Shown here in pieces: positions 19,153-29,721 of a DNA stretch of 64,000 nucleotides. The DNA is from Sporolactobacillus laevolacticus DSM 442 (lineage in GTDB: Bacteria > Bacillota > Bacilli > Bacillales > Sporolactobacillaceae), in NCBI RefSeq assembly GCF_000497245.1, contig NZ_AWTC01000001.1, forward strand, positions 242,234 to 306,233, written 5' to 3'. Both the position numbers and the translations under genes were made by a program. Position 1 is the stretch's first letter. Every line of letters begins with the position of its first letter. The notes below the pieces were generated by a model. It saw only the letters and a program-made list of their open reading frames with translations, was not told the origin of the DNA and searched no databases.

Positions 19153-20448
19153 TTATACTTCTAAATCTGCTATTACTTTAAATGCGTGTGCTGCAGCCTG
19201 AATTGTTTTTTCAATATCGTCCATCGTATGCTTCGTCGATAGAAATACACCTTCAAATTGTGACGGTGGCAAAGAAATCCCTTGTTCGATCATTTGCCCA
19301 AAATATGTCTTGAAATGACTGAGATTTGATGATTTGGACCGTTTGTAATTAATAACCTTCTGATCAGTAAAGAAGATGCCCATCATTGCGCCTGCCTGGT
19401 TGACGGTTAGCGGAATATGATATTCTTTCGCTGCTGCTATGTACCCTTCTGCTAGTCTGTCCGCCTTTTTTCTAAATTCCGGATAATCTTCGGGTGTGAG
19501 TTGGCTTAACGTCATATAGCCGGCAGCCATGGCAAGCGGATTTCCCGACAGCGTGCCTGCCTGGTAAACCGGGCCTTCAGGTGCAATTTGATTCATGATT
19601 TCCAGTCTGCCGCCGTAAGCCCCTACTGGGAGCCCGCCGCCAATTACTTTTCCAAGTGTCGTCAGATCTGGTGTAATGCCGAAATAGCCTTGTGCGCAAT
19701 TGTAGGCGACGCGAAAGCCGGTCATGACCTCGTCAAAGATTAACAGTGAACCATAAGCCTGTGTAATATCCCTCAATGCCTGCAAAAAGCCGTCAACCGG
19801 AGGTACCACCCCCATATTGCCTGCCACCGGTTCCACAATTACACAGGCAATGTCATGCCCGTACTGTTTAAAAATTTCGACAACCCGTTCAGAATCATTG
19901 TATGGAACGGTGAGTGTATCTTTGGCAAGCTGCGCAGGAACACCTGGACTGTCAGGGAGCCCGAGCGTGGCTACACCAGAGCCTGCCTTAATCAGCAGTG
20001 AATCGGCACTACCGTGGTAGCTGCCTTCAAACTTCAAAATCTTGTCCCTGCCGGTATATCCGCGAGCAAGCCGAATCGCACTCATCGTCGCTTCAGTTCC
20101 AGAGTTCACAAAACGCACTTTTTCAATAGAAGGCACGCGGTTGATCACCAGTTCTGCAAGCTTTGTTTCAAGCACATGCGGCGAACCGAAGCTAGTTCCT
20201 TTTTCTACTGTTTCTTTAATTAATTGCACGACTTTCTCATCCGCATGGCCGAGTATCAGCGGACCCCAGCTCAATATGTAGTCAATATACTCATTACCAT
20301 CCAGATCATAGATATTAGAACCCTTTCCATGATCCATATAAATTGGGCTCAGATCAACTGACGGAAACGAACGTACCGGACTGCTGACACCCCCTGGCAT
20401 TAGTGGTTTCGCCTCGTCATAAGCCGCAATGGATTTACTGAAATTCAT
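19153..20448 (-). CDS. hemL: Glutamate-1-semialdehyde 2,1-aminomutase
   Basis: The protein has 431 residues. It is a class III aminotransferase with the PLP-lysine region [20 protein letters not shown] (Lys near 268), FDEVMTGFR upstream of it, and the cofactor-phosphate region [16 protein letters not shown]. It converts glutamate-1-semialdehyde to 5-aminolevulinate. In B. subtilis hemL ends the hemAXCDBL operon, but here no hemA, X, C, D or B stands next to it; the upstream side is intergenic and then the next gene is ysxC. Start ATG follows GGGGAG. Confidence 0.94.
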   Translation of the reverse strand: MNFSKSIAAYDEAKPLMPGGVSSPVRSFPSVDLSPIYMDHGKGSNIYDLDGNEYIDYILSWGPLILGHADEKVVQLIKETVEKGTSFGSPHVLETKLAELVINRVPSIEKVRFVNSGTEATMSAIRLARGYTGRDKILKFEGSYHGSADSLLIKAGSGVATLGLPDSPGVPAQLAKDTLTVPYNDSERVVEIFKQYGHDIACVIVEPVAGNMGVVPPVDGFLQALRDITQAYGSLLIFDEVMTGFRVAYNCAQGYFGITPDLTTLGKVIGGGLPVGAYGGRLEIMNQIAPEGPVYQAGTLSGNPLAMAAGYMTLSQLTPEDYPEFRKKADRLAEGYIAAAKEYHIPLTVNQAGAMMGIFFTDQKVINYKRSKSSNLSHFKTYFGQMIEQGISLPPSQFEGVFLSTKHTMDDIEKTIQAAAHAFKVIADLEV

Positions 20449-20593
20449 CGTTCTTTTTCTCCCCTTAGCCTAACAGCCTGCTTTGCATTTATGTACATGC
20501 GAAGTGAATATTCTTTTTCATATAAAACAAGGTGTTTCATATTCACTCATTTAATATCTTTCAGTCTCATGTGTTGCTTTATCACGTGTTCGT

Positions 20594-21178
20594 TTAATGC
20601 AAATACGGCTCAAGTGCACGCCATGCTTCTTCCTTTCCGGTTCCGTTCAGTGATGAGAAAAGCAGCAGCGGCTCATCTTTGCTAAGTCCAAGATCATGGA
20701 TGATCATTTGTTTATGTTTCTGATGCTTGCTCTTCGGCACTTTGTCCGACTTTGTTGCAACCGTGATCACTGGATGTCCAAAATAAACCAGATAATCATG
20801 CATCTGTATATCCTCTTTGGAAGGCGGATGACGCAAATCAACTAACTGGACAACTGCGCTTAGGGAATCCCGTTCAGCAAAATAGGCTTCCAGCATGCGT
20901 CCCCATGCTTCTTTATCTGTTTTCGACACCTTCGCATAACCATAGCCCGGAACATCCACAAAATAAAAAGCCTGATTAACAATAAAATAGTTCAGTTTTT
21001 GCGTTTTTCCTGGTTTTTCAGAAGTTCGAACTAGGTTTCGCCTGTTCAACATCTTATTAATAAACGAAGACTTGCCGACGTTGGAGCGCCCAGCAAGGGC
21101 AATTTCCGGCAACCCATCTGTTGGGTACTGTGCCGGACCTACGGCACTAATCACATAGTCCGCTTGTGTAATTTTCAT
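20594..21178 (-). CDS. ysxC: YsxC/EngB, ribosome-assembly GTPase
   Basis: The protein has 194 residues from the second of two ATG codons (21178), eight bases after GAGGAG; the first is too close. GTPase motifs are clear: G1 GRSNVGKS, G3 DVPGYG, G4 TKSDK. It acts in assembly of the large ribosomal subunit. It lies between hemL and lonB, where B. subtilis also has ysxC, except that lonA is absent here. Confidence 0.95.
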   Translation of the reverse strand: MKITQADYVISAVGPAQYPTDGLPEIALAGRSNVGKSSFINKMLNRRNLVRTSEKPGKTQKLNYFIVNQAFYFVDVPGYGYAKVSKTDKEAWGRMLEAYFAERDSLSAVVQLVDLRHPPSKEDIQMHDYLVYFGHPVITVATKSDKVPKSKHQKHKQMIIHDLGLSKDEPLLLFSSLNGTGKEEAWRALEPYLH

Positions 21179-21430
21179 AGTCATCTCTCCTCAGATTGCG
21201 TCTTCTAAAGAACTTGACAACAATCTGTTGTGTATACACATTCTATCTTATGTTGATTGCCTCTGTCCAATGGACGAGGCACGATGTACATGTCAAAGTC
21301 ATTGCCATCGAATACTTCGTTCACTTCACTAGTATGTCTACCTGAATTTTTGCATTGAAAAAACCAGGCTGCGCCTGGTCCTTGGATGCCAATCTTTATG
21401 CGGCTTTGATTCATCAATCTTGTGCTCAAT

Positions 21431-21560
21431 GACACTTCAGTTGCTCGCATCAACAGGGCGCGGCCGCGGGACGATCCGGAAGCCTCCTCGGACAACCTGC
21501 CGTCTGCGGGGTCTCCCTTGGCTCGCATCACTGATTCGATCCCGCTGGAGTCTCGCACTT
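21431..21560. repeat. GC-rich dispersed repeat element (Bacillaceae type)
   Basis: A GC-rich block in an AT-richer gap contains GCGGCCGCGGGAC, AAGCCTCCTCGGA, TGCGGGGTCTCCC and CCCGCTGGAGTCTCGC in that order. I recall very similar blocks scattered through many Bacillaceae genomes as non-coding repeats. A 117-codon minus-strand frame across it (21205-21558) has no ribosome binding site and repeat-like composition, so I do not call it a gene. It occupies the place where B. subtilis has lonA. Confidence 0.6.
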
Positions 21561-21629
21561 CTGTGTTTGAATATGAATCTTTTTGAACGTAACGCCGCTA
21601 ATCCTAGTTTTGGAACTTTCTTATTTTGT

Positions 21630-21660
21630 AAAAAAACCGGATCAAATGACCCGGTTTTAA
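21630..21660 (-). terminator. Terminator after lonB
   Basis: Minus-strand stem AAAACCGGGTCA / TGATCCGGTTTT followed by TTT. Confidence 0.8.
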
Positions 21661-21672
21661 GACACGATTGAT

Positions 21673-23391
21673 TTACCCTTGCTTCTCAACACCAGTTTCT
21701 GCTGAATGTGCTGAGAGTGTTCGATTTAAGAGCAGGTCAGAAAAAGATGCGCGTTCCTCGTTCTTGTTCTTTGTTTCTTCCGGATAGAGAGCAAGTTCGA
21801 GTACTTGATGCAGCGACTCGACAGGAATGATTTCTGCTTTATCATAATGCTTTAAGGTTTCCTGCATATTCTCAACCGGAATAATCACACGCTTTGCACC
21901 AGCTTCAACAGCTGCTTCAATTTTCGCCATAACACCGCCGATTGGCTTAACTTGGCCATGCAGGCCGATCTCTCCGGTCATCGCGATGTCCGGATGAACC
22001 TTCCGGCGCAAAATCGCCGAACCGATTGCGACGGCCATAGATATGCCCGCAGATGGCCCGTCTACTAATGAGCCTCCCGGAAAGTTGACATGAATATGGT
22101 AGCGATAAGCTGCAAAGCCCATTCGATTCAGCACAGTCAGCACATTTTCTACAGATGCACGCGCCATACTTTTTCGAGTAATTGATCGGCCGGATGAACC
22201 CATTGATTCTTCCTCGGCGATTCCGGTAATCGTCAGACTGCCGTCATGCCTGCTCTTGACCGCAGAGGCTTCGACCTCAAGTAATGTGCCAAGCCCAGGC
22301 CCATAGACAGCGAGTCCGTTAACTAGACCGATCTCTGGTTGAACAGGAACCTTCCGATTAGGCTTTGGCGTCATCCTGCTGGAGCGAACCACCCACTCGA
22401 TTTCATCCAAACCAATGGTGCCTGGATGCTCATCCTTGGCCGCTGCCACACCTGCAGCTATTTGCATAATATTCACAGCCTCACGCCCACTCTTCGCGTA
22501 ATCCGCAATCTTTTCCAAGCAAGCTTCCGAGACCCCCAGGTTCAGTTTTGCGGCAGCTCGTTGTGCAATTTGGCGAATGTCCGTACGGCTAAGTTCAGAG
22601 AAAAAGATTTCAAGACAGCGAGATCGAATTGCCGGAGGTATTTCCTCTGGACGGCGTGTTGTCGCGCCGATCAAACGAAAATCTGCGGGCAATCCCTTTT
22701 GAAAAATGTCATGAATATACGCCGGAATTTGGTGATTTTCCGAATTATAATATGCACTTTCTAGAAACACCTTACGGTCCTCCAATACTTTCAGCAGCTT
22801 ATTCAACTGGATCGGATGCAATTCACCGATTTCGTCAATAAACAGAACACCGCCATGAGCGTGGGTAACAGCCCCTTCCTTGGGTTGAGGAATGCCCGCT
22901 TGACCCATAGCACCCGCGCCTTGATAAATCGGATCATGAACTGAACCAATCAGTGGATCTGCAATCCCCCGTTCATCAAATCGCGCAGTCGCACCATCCA
23001 GTTCAATAAATGGCGCAGAAGGTTTAAACGGTGAGTTGGTATTTTTTTTGGCTTCCTCCAATACCAGACGCGCCGCAGCAGTTTTTCCGATTCCAGGCGG
23101 TCCATAAATGATCACGTGTTGCGGATTTGCCCCACAGAGTGCGGCACGAAGCGCCACAATTCCATCTTTTTGACCAATCACATCATCTAATGTTTTCGGA
23201 CGAATTCGTTCAGAAAGCGGTTCAGCCAACGACTGGCGGCGCATTCTGTTCAATTCGTCCATTTCCTTCTTCGATTCCTTGTCAATAGAGATTTTCTGCA
23301 CATGTTGGTTACGCAGCAAACTCCAAAAATACAGCCCGATGATTGCTCCGAAAAATATTTGTGTGAAAATCAGCAAAAACATCCAACTCAT
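21673..23391 (-). CDS. lonB: LonB, membrane-associated Lon-like ATP-dependent protease
   Basis: The protein has 572 residues from the ATG at 23391 (MSWMFLL), matching the B. subtilis start; the frame extends 11 codons further without support. One N-terminal membrane segment (about 3-25) is followed by an AAA+ domain (Walker A GPPGIGKTAAARL, Walker B GGVLFIDEIGELH) and a C-terminal S16 peptidase domain with catalytic serine in DGPSAGISMAV and lysine in GAKRVIIP. In B. subtilis it is made in the forespore. lonA, its usual partner gene, is not adjacent. Confidence 0.95.
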   Translation of the reverse strand: MSWMFLLIFTQIFFGAIIGLYFWSLLRNQHVQKISIDKESKKEMDELNRMRRQSLAEPLSERIRPKTLDDVIGQKDGIVALRAALCGANPQHVIIYGPPGIGKTAAARLVLEEAKKNTNSPFKPSAPFIELDGATARFDERGIADPLIGSVHDPIYQGAGAMGQAGIPQPKEGAVTHAHGGVLFIDEIGELHPIQLNKLLKVLEDRKVFLESAYYNSENHQIPAYIHDIFQKGLPADFRLIGATTRRPEEIPPAIRSRCLEIFFSELSRTDIRQIAQRAAAKLNLGVSEACLEKIADYAKSGREAVNIMQIAAGVAAAKDEHPGTIGLDEIEWVVRSSRMTPKPNRKVPVQPEIGLVNGLAVYGPGLGTLLEVEASAVKSRHDGSLTITGIAEEESMGSSGRSITRKSMARASVENVLTVLNRMGFAAYRYHIHVNFPGGSLVDGPSAGISMAVAIGSAILRRKVHPDIAMTGEIGLHGQVKPIGGVMAKIEAAVEAGAKRVIIPVENMQETLKHYDKAEIIPVESLHQVLELALYPEETKNKNEERASFSDLLLNRTLSAHSAETGVEKQG

Positions 23392-23499
23392 CCGTTTTTC
23401 TGCCTCCCGGAGAAACAGCCGCACCTAATGTCGGCTTGCTTCATGAAGATTCTTATAAAGGCATTATCTCCAAGCGTGAGGACAGCTAAACAGTAGTAC

Positions 23500-23539
23500 A
23501 AAAAAAACGTTCTCTCCTTTTACAGAGAAAACGTTTTTT
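23500..23539. terminator. Bidirectional terminator between clpX and lonB
   Basis: AAAAAACGTTCTCT and AGAGAAAACGTTTTTT form a strong stem; the minus-strand U-tract ends the clpX transcript. Confidence 0.8.
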
Positions 23540-23552
23540 ACGAATGCTGAAG

Positions 23553-24821
23553 TCAAGCACTTTCTTTTGGTGTTTCAACACTGACTTCTGTTCCGTCAGT
23601 CAAAATCAAAGTTGGTCGTGATTTTCCGTCAACTGTTTCTTTTGTAATCACACATTTTTCAATGTCGTCACGTGAAGGCAATTCGTACATCACATCAAGC
23701 ATCATGCCTTCAATGATGGAACGCAAACCGCGGGCACCGGTTTTACGCTCGATGGCCAGTTTGGCAATCGATTCAAGCGCGTCTTCTGTGAAGTCCAAAT
23801 CAACGTCGTCCAGCTCAAGCAACTTCTTGTATTGCTTTACAAGAGCATTTTTCGGCTTCGTCAAAATATCGACCAGCGCCTTTTCATCGAGTTGTTTCAA
23901 TGTACTGATGACCGGAAGACGGCCGATAAATTCAGGGATCAAGCCAAATTTCAGGAGATCCTCAGGAAGAACATTCTTCAGTGCGTCATCGCGGTGCATA
24001 TCCTGAGCTTTGTTTCCTGCACCAAATCCGATAACCTTTTTGCCAAGACGGCGTTTGATAATCTGTTCAATTCCGTCAAAAGCGCCTCCGCAAATAAACA
24101 AGATATTTGTTGTGTCAATCTGAATAAATTCCTGATGAGGATGCTTGCGTCCACCCTGAGGCGGAACGCTGGCAACAGTGCCTTCCAGAATTTTCAGCAA
24201 CGCCTGCTGAACGCCTTCACCGGAAACATCACGTGTAATTGAAGGATTTTCCGATTTTCGGGCTATTTTATCAATTTCATCAATGTAGATAATGCCTTTT
24301 TCAGCTTTCTCTACGTCGTAATCTGCTGCCTGAATCAATTTCAGCAGAATATTTTCAACGTCTTCACCAACATAACCGGCTTCAGTTAGCGAAGTGGCGT
24401 CGGCAATCGCAAACGGCACATTCAAAATACGCGCCAACGTTTGCGCAAGCAGGGTTTTCCCGCTACCGGTTGGTCCGATCATCATGATGTTGCTCTTCGA
24501 AAGTTCAACATCATCCGGTTTTTGCTTGCTGTTAATCCGTTTGTAGTGATTATATACAGCCACAGACAAGCTTTTCTTTGCGTCATTTTGTCCAATGACA
24601 TAGTCTTCCAAAATGGAGCAGATTTCCTGTGGCTTGGGTATATCCTTGAATTCCACTTCTTCATCTGTGCCCAGTTCTTCTTCCACTATTTCAGTACACA
24701 GTTCAATACACTCATCGCAAATGTATACGCCTGGTCCTGCCACAAGTTTGCGCACCTGATCCTGGGTTTTTCCACAGAACGAGCATTTTAACTGCCCTTT
24801 TTCTTCATTAAATTTAAACAT
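23553..24821 (-). CDS. clpX: ClpX, ATPase subunit of the Clp protease
   Basis: The protein has 422 residues from the ATG at 24821 ([10 protein letters not shown]), after GGGGTG. The N-terminal zinc-binding domain has four cysteines (CSFCGK...CDEC), followed by Walker [13 protein letters not shown], Walker [12 protein letters not shown], the RKH loop (GGRKHPHQ), the ClpP-binding IGF tripeptide (KKVIGFGAG) and sensor 2 (TGARGLRS). It unfolds substrates and feeds them to ClpP. It has its own leader and lies between tig and lonB as in B. subtilis. Confidence 0.97.
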   Translation of the reverse strand: MFKFNEEKGQLKCSFCGKTQDQVRKLVAGPGVYICDECIELCTEIVEEELGTDEEVEFKDIPKPQEICSILEDYVIGQNDAKKSLSVAVYNHYKRINSKQKPDDVELSKSNIMMIGPTGSGKTLLAQTLARILNVPFAIADATSLTEAGYVGEDVENILLKLIQAADYDVEKAEKGIIYIDEIDKIARKSENPSITRDVSGEGVQQALLKILEGTVASVPPQGGRKHPHQEFIQIDTTNILFICGGAFDGIEQIIKRRLGKKVIGFGAGNKAQDMHRDDALKNVLPEDLLKFGLIPEFIGRLPVISTLKQLDEKALVDILTKPKNALVKQYKKLLELDDVDLDFTEDALESIAKLAIERKTGARGLRSIIEGMMLDVMYELPSRDDIEKCVITKETVDGKSRPTLILTDGTEVSVETPKESA

Positions 24822-25223
24822 TTTTTCACCCCTATTCATGCTTTGCTATTCGAAGTTCCAGACAAGAGCGAAACCTGGGCTATTTCTGAGCCGTTTACCG
24901 GCCACCCATCGCAAGATGCGAAAGCCGCATTTTAGTATCTTTCCCTGTTTCACGCAAATCGCGTACTTTTCAGGAAAGAACAATCTACAAACAGTTGCCG
25001 TTCCAGCCGCAGCGCCCTGCTATTCAGAGGTTAACGAAACAGCAAAGAACGATCTTTCAATAACTGGTAAGTTTTCTCAAATTAAAGAATCACCTAAACA
25101 TGACTTGACAGCTTGCCCTCTGGCAAGTTCTATGTAGGCATTGTAACATAAAAAAACTCTTCCGATAAGCCATATGCTTTTTGCAACAGAATATGTATCG
25201 CAAAGAAAAAATTATTAAAGGCA
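24822..25223 (-). other. Long clpX leader and intergenic region
   Basis: No gene is supported here. A minus-strand -10 box TACAAT (25146-25141) with a weak -35 (TTATCG, 17 bases away) could give a transcript start near 25134, leaving a leader of about 310 bases. A short hairpin CTTGCC/GGCAAG lies at 25111-25126. No CIRCE or CtsR-type operator was seen. Confidence 0.3.
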
Positions 25224-25505
25224 GTTCGATAAGTCCGGGAAAAAGGTAAGAAGGATCTTCTGCTAATTACATGCACGTCCTATGCATAACGCAGAAGTCA
25301 CCACATCCTGCGGAAGTTCTGCGTCAACTTGTTTATCCGCTCCTCACGTATCTCATAGGGGAACTTCAACTAAGAGCGCGTACGTCTTGTACGCAACGTT
25401 GAAGTCATCACATCCTGTGAAAGTACGCTCCGGTGCTCCAAACTGCGCTTCCTTGATCTTCTCGGCTCTTTTTGTCCTCCTTATTGAACAGACTATACTA
25501 TCTTT
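25224..25505. repeat. MITE-like dispersed repeat, long form
   Basis: The left end (GTTCGATAAGTCCGGGAAAAA) and right end (CTTTTTGTCCTCC then TGAACAGACT) match the ends of the copy at 32339-32500 in the opposite orientation. The interior has a near-direct repeat: AAGTCACCACATCCTGCGG (25304 region) and AAGTCATCACATCCTGTG (25402 region). A 65-codon minus-strand frame inside has no start signal. Terminal sequences are inverted repeats of the form GAGnnTGTTCAAAAA in the better-preserved copy. Confidence 0.7.
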
Positions 25506-25594
25506 TCTTTGCTTGATAAAAAATAATAATTGGTGGACGAACTGAATCATCGAGTCCGCCCACCAACCAATCGTTCACTTACTTATGTTCTTGC

Positions 25595-26899
25595 TTATTT
25601 TTCGTCTGCTGCTTTTTCCTTGCTGTTTTCAACAAGAAAATCAACAGCTTTGCGCAACTTAATGTCACCTTTGATCAGGTCGGTACCGCCCATTGCAGCT
25701 TTGATCTGATCAGCGGTAATCTTATATTGTTCTGCCATTTTCTTCAGTTCTTCTTCAACGTCTTCTTCAGAAGCCTCAATAGATTCTGCTTTGGCAATCG
25801 CTTCAAGTGTCAAGTTGGCACGCACGCGTTTTTCAGCATCGTCTTTCATCTGATCGCGGAGCGCATCTTGATCGGTGCCTGAAAATGATGTGTACATTTC
25901 CAGTGTCATACCCTGCGCCTTAAGACGTTGTTCGAATTCCTTCAGAATGTTGTCTTGTTCGTTTGAGATCATCACTTCAGGGATATCAATTTCAGCATTT
26001 GCTGCTGCTTGCTGCACAACACTGTCGCGCTTGCTGTTTGTAGCATCTGCTTCTTTGTGTTCTTTTTCGTGATTCTTGATCTTTTCTTTCAGAGCGGCAA
26101 GTGTTTCCACTTCGTCATCCACATCTTTGGCAAATTCGTCATCGAGTTCAGGCAGCTGTTTCTGCTTGATTTCATGAACAGTAACCTTGAATGTCGCTTC
26201 TTTACCTTTTAATTCTTCAGCGTGGTAATCTTCCGGGAAAGTTACGACAACATCTTTTTCTGCGCCTACCTCAACACCGACCAACTGATCTTCAAAGCCA
26301 GGAATGAAAGAGCCGGATCCGATTTCGAGCGAATAGTTTTCAGCTTTGCCGCCTTCAAACTGTTTGCCGTCTACGTAGCCGTCAAAATCAATGACTGCAG
26401 TGTCTCCCTTTGCCACTTCGCCGTCTTCCTTGACAACCAATTCTGCATAACGTTCCTGAAGGTGCTTGATTTCGTGATCAACATCTTCGTCTGTTACTTC
26501 AGTATTCTTTTCTTCAACTTCAAGTCCTTTGTATTCGCCAAGCTTTACTTCAGGCTTTACAGTGACATCAGCTTTGAGTACCAGTTTCTTTCCTTTGCCG
26601 ATTTCTTCAACATCAACCTGCGGCTTGTCCACAGGTTCAATGCCTGTCTGATCAATTGCTTCTGAATAGGCATCCGGAAGCACGAAATCAATCGCGTCTT
26701 CATAAAGAGCTTCTACACCGAAACGCTGTTCAAAAAGAACACGTGGTACTCTGCCCTTACGAAAACCAGGAACATTAACTTTCTTAACTACCTTCTTGAA
26801 GGCTTTATCCAGCGCCTGGTTAAAGCTTTCGGCATCAACCTCAAAAGTCAGTGTGCCGACATTGCCTTCTTGTTTTTCCCATTTTGCTTCTACAGTCAT
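25595..26899 (-). CDS. tig: Trigger factor, ribosome-associated chaperone
   Basis: The protein has 434 residues. The N-terminal ribosome-binding domain carries the signature [10 protein letters not shown] (about 44-53), a central FKBP-type prolyl isomerase domain spans about 150-245 ([14 protein letters not shown]), and the C-terminal helical chaperone domain follows. It binds nascent chains at the exit tunnel. Upstream, TGTTATAAT at about 27052-27044 is a good extended -10 box. Confidence 0.96.
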   Translation of the reverse strand: MTVEAKWEKQEGNVGTLTFEVDAESFNQALDKAFKKVVKKVNVPGFRKGRVPRVLFEQRFGVEALYEDAIDFVLPDAYSEAIDQTGIEPVDKPQVDVEEIGKGKKLVLKADVTVKPEVKLGEYKGLEVEEKNTEVTDEDVDHEIKHLQERYAELVVKEDGEVAKGDTAVIDFDGYVDGKQFEGGKAENYSLEIGSGSFIPGFEDQLVGVEVGAEKDVVVTFPEDYHAEELKGKEATFKVTVHEIKQKQLPELDDEFAKDVDDEVETLAALKEKIKNHEKEHKEADATNSKRDSVVQQAAANAEIDIPEVMISNEQDNILKEFEQRLKAQGMTLEMYTSFSGTDQDALRDQMKDDAEKRVRANLTLEAIAKAESIEASEEDVEEELKKMAEQYKITADQIKAAMGGTDLIKGDIKLRKAVDFLVENSKEKAADEK

Positions 26900-27080
26900 T
26901 TATTCTTACCTCCACCATCTATCTTCATGCTTTTTCAGCATATTGGCTTTCTGCCTGAATTACGCGCAAACATCCGCCATTTGTTATGCCGACTTGAGAA
27001 CGCCACACGTGCCGCCCTTCAGCAAAGCAATGACAACCCTGTTATTATAACATAAGAGTTTCTTGTGAAAAACTTATTTA

Positions 27081-27136
27081 TAGAGGATGTTCGAAAAATC
27101 CGTGGAAAATGTTAAAAAGGATCTTCTGCGTAAGTG
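27081..27136. repeat. Truncated copy of the dispersed repeat
   Basis: TAGAGGATGTTCGAAAAATC at its left end matches the left end of the repeats at 25224 and 32500 (reverse), and the following AAAGGATCTTCTGC is shared with the 25224 copy. The rest of the element is missing. It lies between tig and ysoA. Confidence 0.6.
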
Positions 27137-27151
27137 TTTGGATCAGTCAGA

Positions 27152-28210
27152 TTATGACCAAATTCCGTAGCCTTCCACTTCATGCAGCATTTGCTCGGCA
27201 GCCTGGTACTCCTCTTCTGTCACCCCAAACCGTTCGAGCACTTTGTATTCCTCTTCCTTAGCACTGCTTCCCATCGCCCGAATCGAGAAAACAGCAGCCC
27301 AAACCTTTACCGATGCAGGCGAAATAGGTTTGGGGTAGACATTCATCGTAAAGTAACGTTCCATGTCAACCGCCAGATCCGCCAAAGTCGGATTATCCGA
27401 ATCAAGTTCACGTCTGATCAGCATCTCAATCTGATCAGCAAAGCTTTTATTGAGAAATTCCTCGCTCTCAAAGTGAACACGATAGACTTTTCCAAATTTC
27501 TTTACAGCGATTTCCTTCGTCAGGCTGCCTTCCTTTATCGCACAAAGAAGCATCGTCTTTATTTCAGTATGCTGCTTCTCATCCAACAGAAAGCGTTTAA
27601 TTTCCGGAAGATGAGATTCTCTTAATTGATCGGCCAAATTGCGAAGTAACAACATTTGGTTTTTCGAGTCTGCTTTTTCTAAAGCGAGCCAGTCTACCGA
27701 TTGTGTACTCTTTTGTTCTTCACGCTGCCACGAAAAAACGTCGTCCATCTTCTCATCGATTACCGCTTCATTCCACGCCGGTTCATGGAGGCGAAGCTGA
27801 CAGAACTTCTTCATCTGGTGAAGAAATTCCTTTAATTCAGGAGGAAAGTTCTTTTCCTTGCTCACTTTCACGATCTCATGAAGAGCTCCTTTATAGTCCT
27901 TTCGCTCAATAAGTATGGTCAAGTAGAGCCGGAACACATCATAATAATATGGGGTGTCCTCCTCTAGAAGCAACACAACAGCTTCTTCCGCTTCGCGATA
28001 ATCGTTCAATTCTACAGAGCAAACCGCCCATCCATAGAGACCGCGTACGTCACGTTCATCTAATTCAAGCATCTTGCCGAACAAAGCACGTGCTTCATTG
28101 TATTTTTTTTCCTCAACCAGCAGCATCGCTTTGCTGAGCAAACGCTCTTCCAGACCCGGGAACATGACCAGCTTGCCATCGTCGCGGCTTGACTTACCTT
28201 TATTTTTCAT
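27152..28210 (-). CDS. ysoA: YsoA-like tetratricopeptide repeat protein
   Basis: The protein has 352 residues from the ATG at 28210 after GGGGC; an ATG seven codons earlier is possible. The N-terminal half shows TPR-type helices (KKYNEARALFGKML, then LNDYREAEEAVVLLL, then RKDYKGALHEIVKV). The C-terminal half (about 195-352) is a conserved helical region without a motif I can name. B. subtilis ysoA also lies next to tig. The function is unknown. Confidence 0.82.
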   Translation of the reverse strand: MKNKGKSSRDDGKLVMFPGLEERLLSKAMLLVEEKKYNEARALFGKMLELDERDVRGLYGWAVCSVELNDYREAEEAVVLLLEEDTPYYYDVFRLYLTILIERKDYKGALHEIVKVSKEKNFPPELKEFLHQMKKFCQLRLHEPAWNEAVIDEKMDDVFSWQREEQKSTQSVDWLALEKADSKNQMLLLRNLADQLRESHLPEIKRFLLDEKQHTEIKTMLLCAIKEGSLTKEIAVKKFGKVYRVHFESEEFLNKSFADQIEMLIRRELDSDNPTLADLAVDMERYFTMNVYPKPISPASVKVWAAVFSIRAMGSSAKEEEYKVLERFGVTEEEYQAAEQMLHEVEGYGIWS

Positions 28211-28303
28211 CTTGCCCCGTCCCGCTTCCATTTATCTTTGCTTTAAGAATATCAGTTTCGAACTACCTTAGCAATGAGAGAACGAGGATTCAGACAAGGG
28301 TTC

Positions 28304-29548
28304 TTATTCGAAAGTGAATGCCCAAGCACCCTGGCGGAATACAGGGATTCTCTCTCCGTCACTTGTAATACCATCAATGTCCAGTTCAGCAGAACCAACC
28401 ATAAAATCTTCATGAATGAGGCTGTCATTGACGCCAGCTTTATCCAGCCCTGCTTCATCCAAGTCATTTCCACCCTCGATACAGGTCGGGTAAGCTTTGC
28501 CGAGCGCTATATGACATGATGCATTTTCATCAAATAAAGTATTGTAAAAAACAAGTCCAGATTCAGATACCGGCGAATGATGAGGAACAAGTGCGACTTC
28601 ACCAAGCCGGCGTGCGCCAGGATCTGAATCCAATAGATGTTTCAGTGCGTCTTCACCTTTCTCCGCTTTGAAATCAACAACTTCTCCATCTTTAAAAGTC
28701 AGAGAAAAATGATCAATAATTCGGCCGTCAGAATTCAACGGCATCGTGCTCGAAACAGTTCCGTTGACACCACGCTTATCCGGTAAAGTAAACACTTCTT
28801 CAGTTGGGATATTTGCGTTAAATGGAACGCCTGAAGTTGATGGGCCAGAACCGCCACTCCAAATATGTCCGGATGGCAAATCAATCGTCAAATCGGTACC
28901 CGGCGCATGATAAATGAGTTGCTTGAACTTTTTTCGATTCATAAAGTCGCTTGCCTTGTGCATCGTTTCATTATGCACATCCCATGCAGCGATCGGGTCA
29001 TCATTCCCGCTTACTCTGCTGATCCGCAAGATCTCTTCCATGAGCAGTTCCTGAGCTTCTTCAACAGGCTTATCCGGAAACACTTTTCTCGCCCATGCTT
29101 GAGTGGGATAGGCAATAATTGACCACTGCGTTTCATCTTTCATAATGCTCTGCATGTACGACTTCAATCCCTGACTTGATGCTTTCATGAATGCGCCGAC
29201 ACGCGCGCCGTCAATGCCATTAAATAAATCGGGATTTGGTCCATAAATATGAAGTACCGCATAATTATCCTTTACTGCTGCATTTTGTGCCGCAAATTTC
29301 CAATCAGGGATATGTTCCAATGCATTCATTGGTGCATAATTCAAGCGCAGCCGATCGGTTCCATCGTCTTTCCAGCGCATATCAACATCTTTTGCTCCGG
29401 CTTTATAAGCTTCTTCAGCAACAAGATTTGCAAAATCCGCAGCTTCGATCGGAGCCGCAAGAAATAGGCCTTGACCAGGTTGGAGATTAACCCCTGTTTT
29501 AATGGCCAACTTCGCAAATTTTTCCAATGATTCCTTAAGCTTTTCCAT
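28304..29548 (-). CDS. ampS: M29-family aminopeptidase (AmpS/PepS type)
   Basis: The protein has 414 residues, typical of the family. M29 metal-ligand regions are recognisable near the C-terminus: EVALVPHHSPVSES, then CHIALGKAYPTC, and SLIHEDFMVGSAELDIDG. These enzymes are cobalt- or zinc-dependent aminopeptidases acting on small peptides in the cytoplasm. It is transcribed alone from an ATG after AAGGAGGGGG. Confidence 0.93.
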   Translation of the reverse strand: MEKLKESLEKFAKLAIKTGVNLQPGQGLFLAAPIEAADFANLVAEEAYKAGAKDVDMRWKDDGTDRLRLNYAPMNALEHIPDWKFAAQNAAVKDNYAVLHIYGPNPDLFNGIDGARVGAFMKASSQGLKSYMQSIMKDETQWSIIAYPTQAWARKVFPDKPVEEAQELLMEEILRISRVSGNDDPIAAWDVHNETMHKASDFMNRKKFKQLIYHAPGTDLTIDLPSGHIWSGGSGPSTSGVPFNANIPTEEVFTLPDKRGVNGTVSSTMPLNSDGRIIDHFSLTFKDGEVVDFKAEKGEDALKHLLDSDPGARRLGEVALVPHHSPVSESGLVFYNTLFDENASCHIALGKAYPTCIEGGNDLDEAGLDKAGVNDSLIHEDFMVGSAELDIDGITSDGERIPVFRQGAWAFTFE

Positions 29549-29721
29549 GTGAATCCCCCTCCTTAATCTATTGTCTTATTATAGCCGACTTGCTCCGGAT
29601 GGAAAACATTGGACGATCTATAATTAACGTTTACAAGAACATATATTCGTATATAATTAAAGAAAAAACTGATTCGCATCACCTAACCAGCTTCAAGAAC
29701 AAAAGGAAGGCGAGATCTGAA

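Noticed and set aside
21205-21558. 117-codon minus-strand frame between ysxC and lonB
   Set aside because: It spans the GC-rich repeat, has no ribosome binding site and its composition follows the repeat rather than a protein.
23392-23499. Possible lonA remnant
   Set aside because: Neither this gap nor the ysxC-lonB gap contains recognisable lonA coding sequence in any frame.
24838-25137. 99-codon plus-strand frame opposite the clpX leader
   Set aside because: No ribosome binding site and no recognisable protein features; it is antisense to the clpX leader.
25353-25550. 65-codon minus-strand frame in the repeat near tig
   Set aside because: It lies inside the dispersed repeat, lacks a start signal and its partner in the 32.4 kb copy is not a matching protein.
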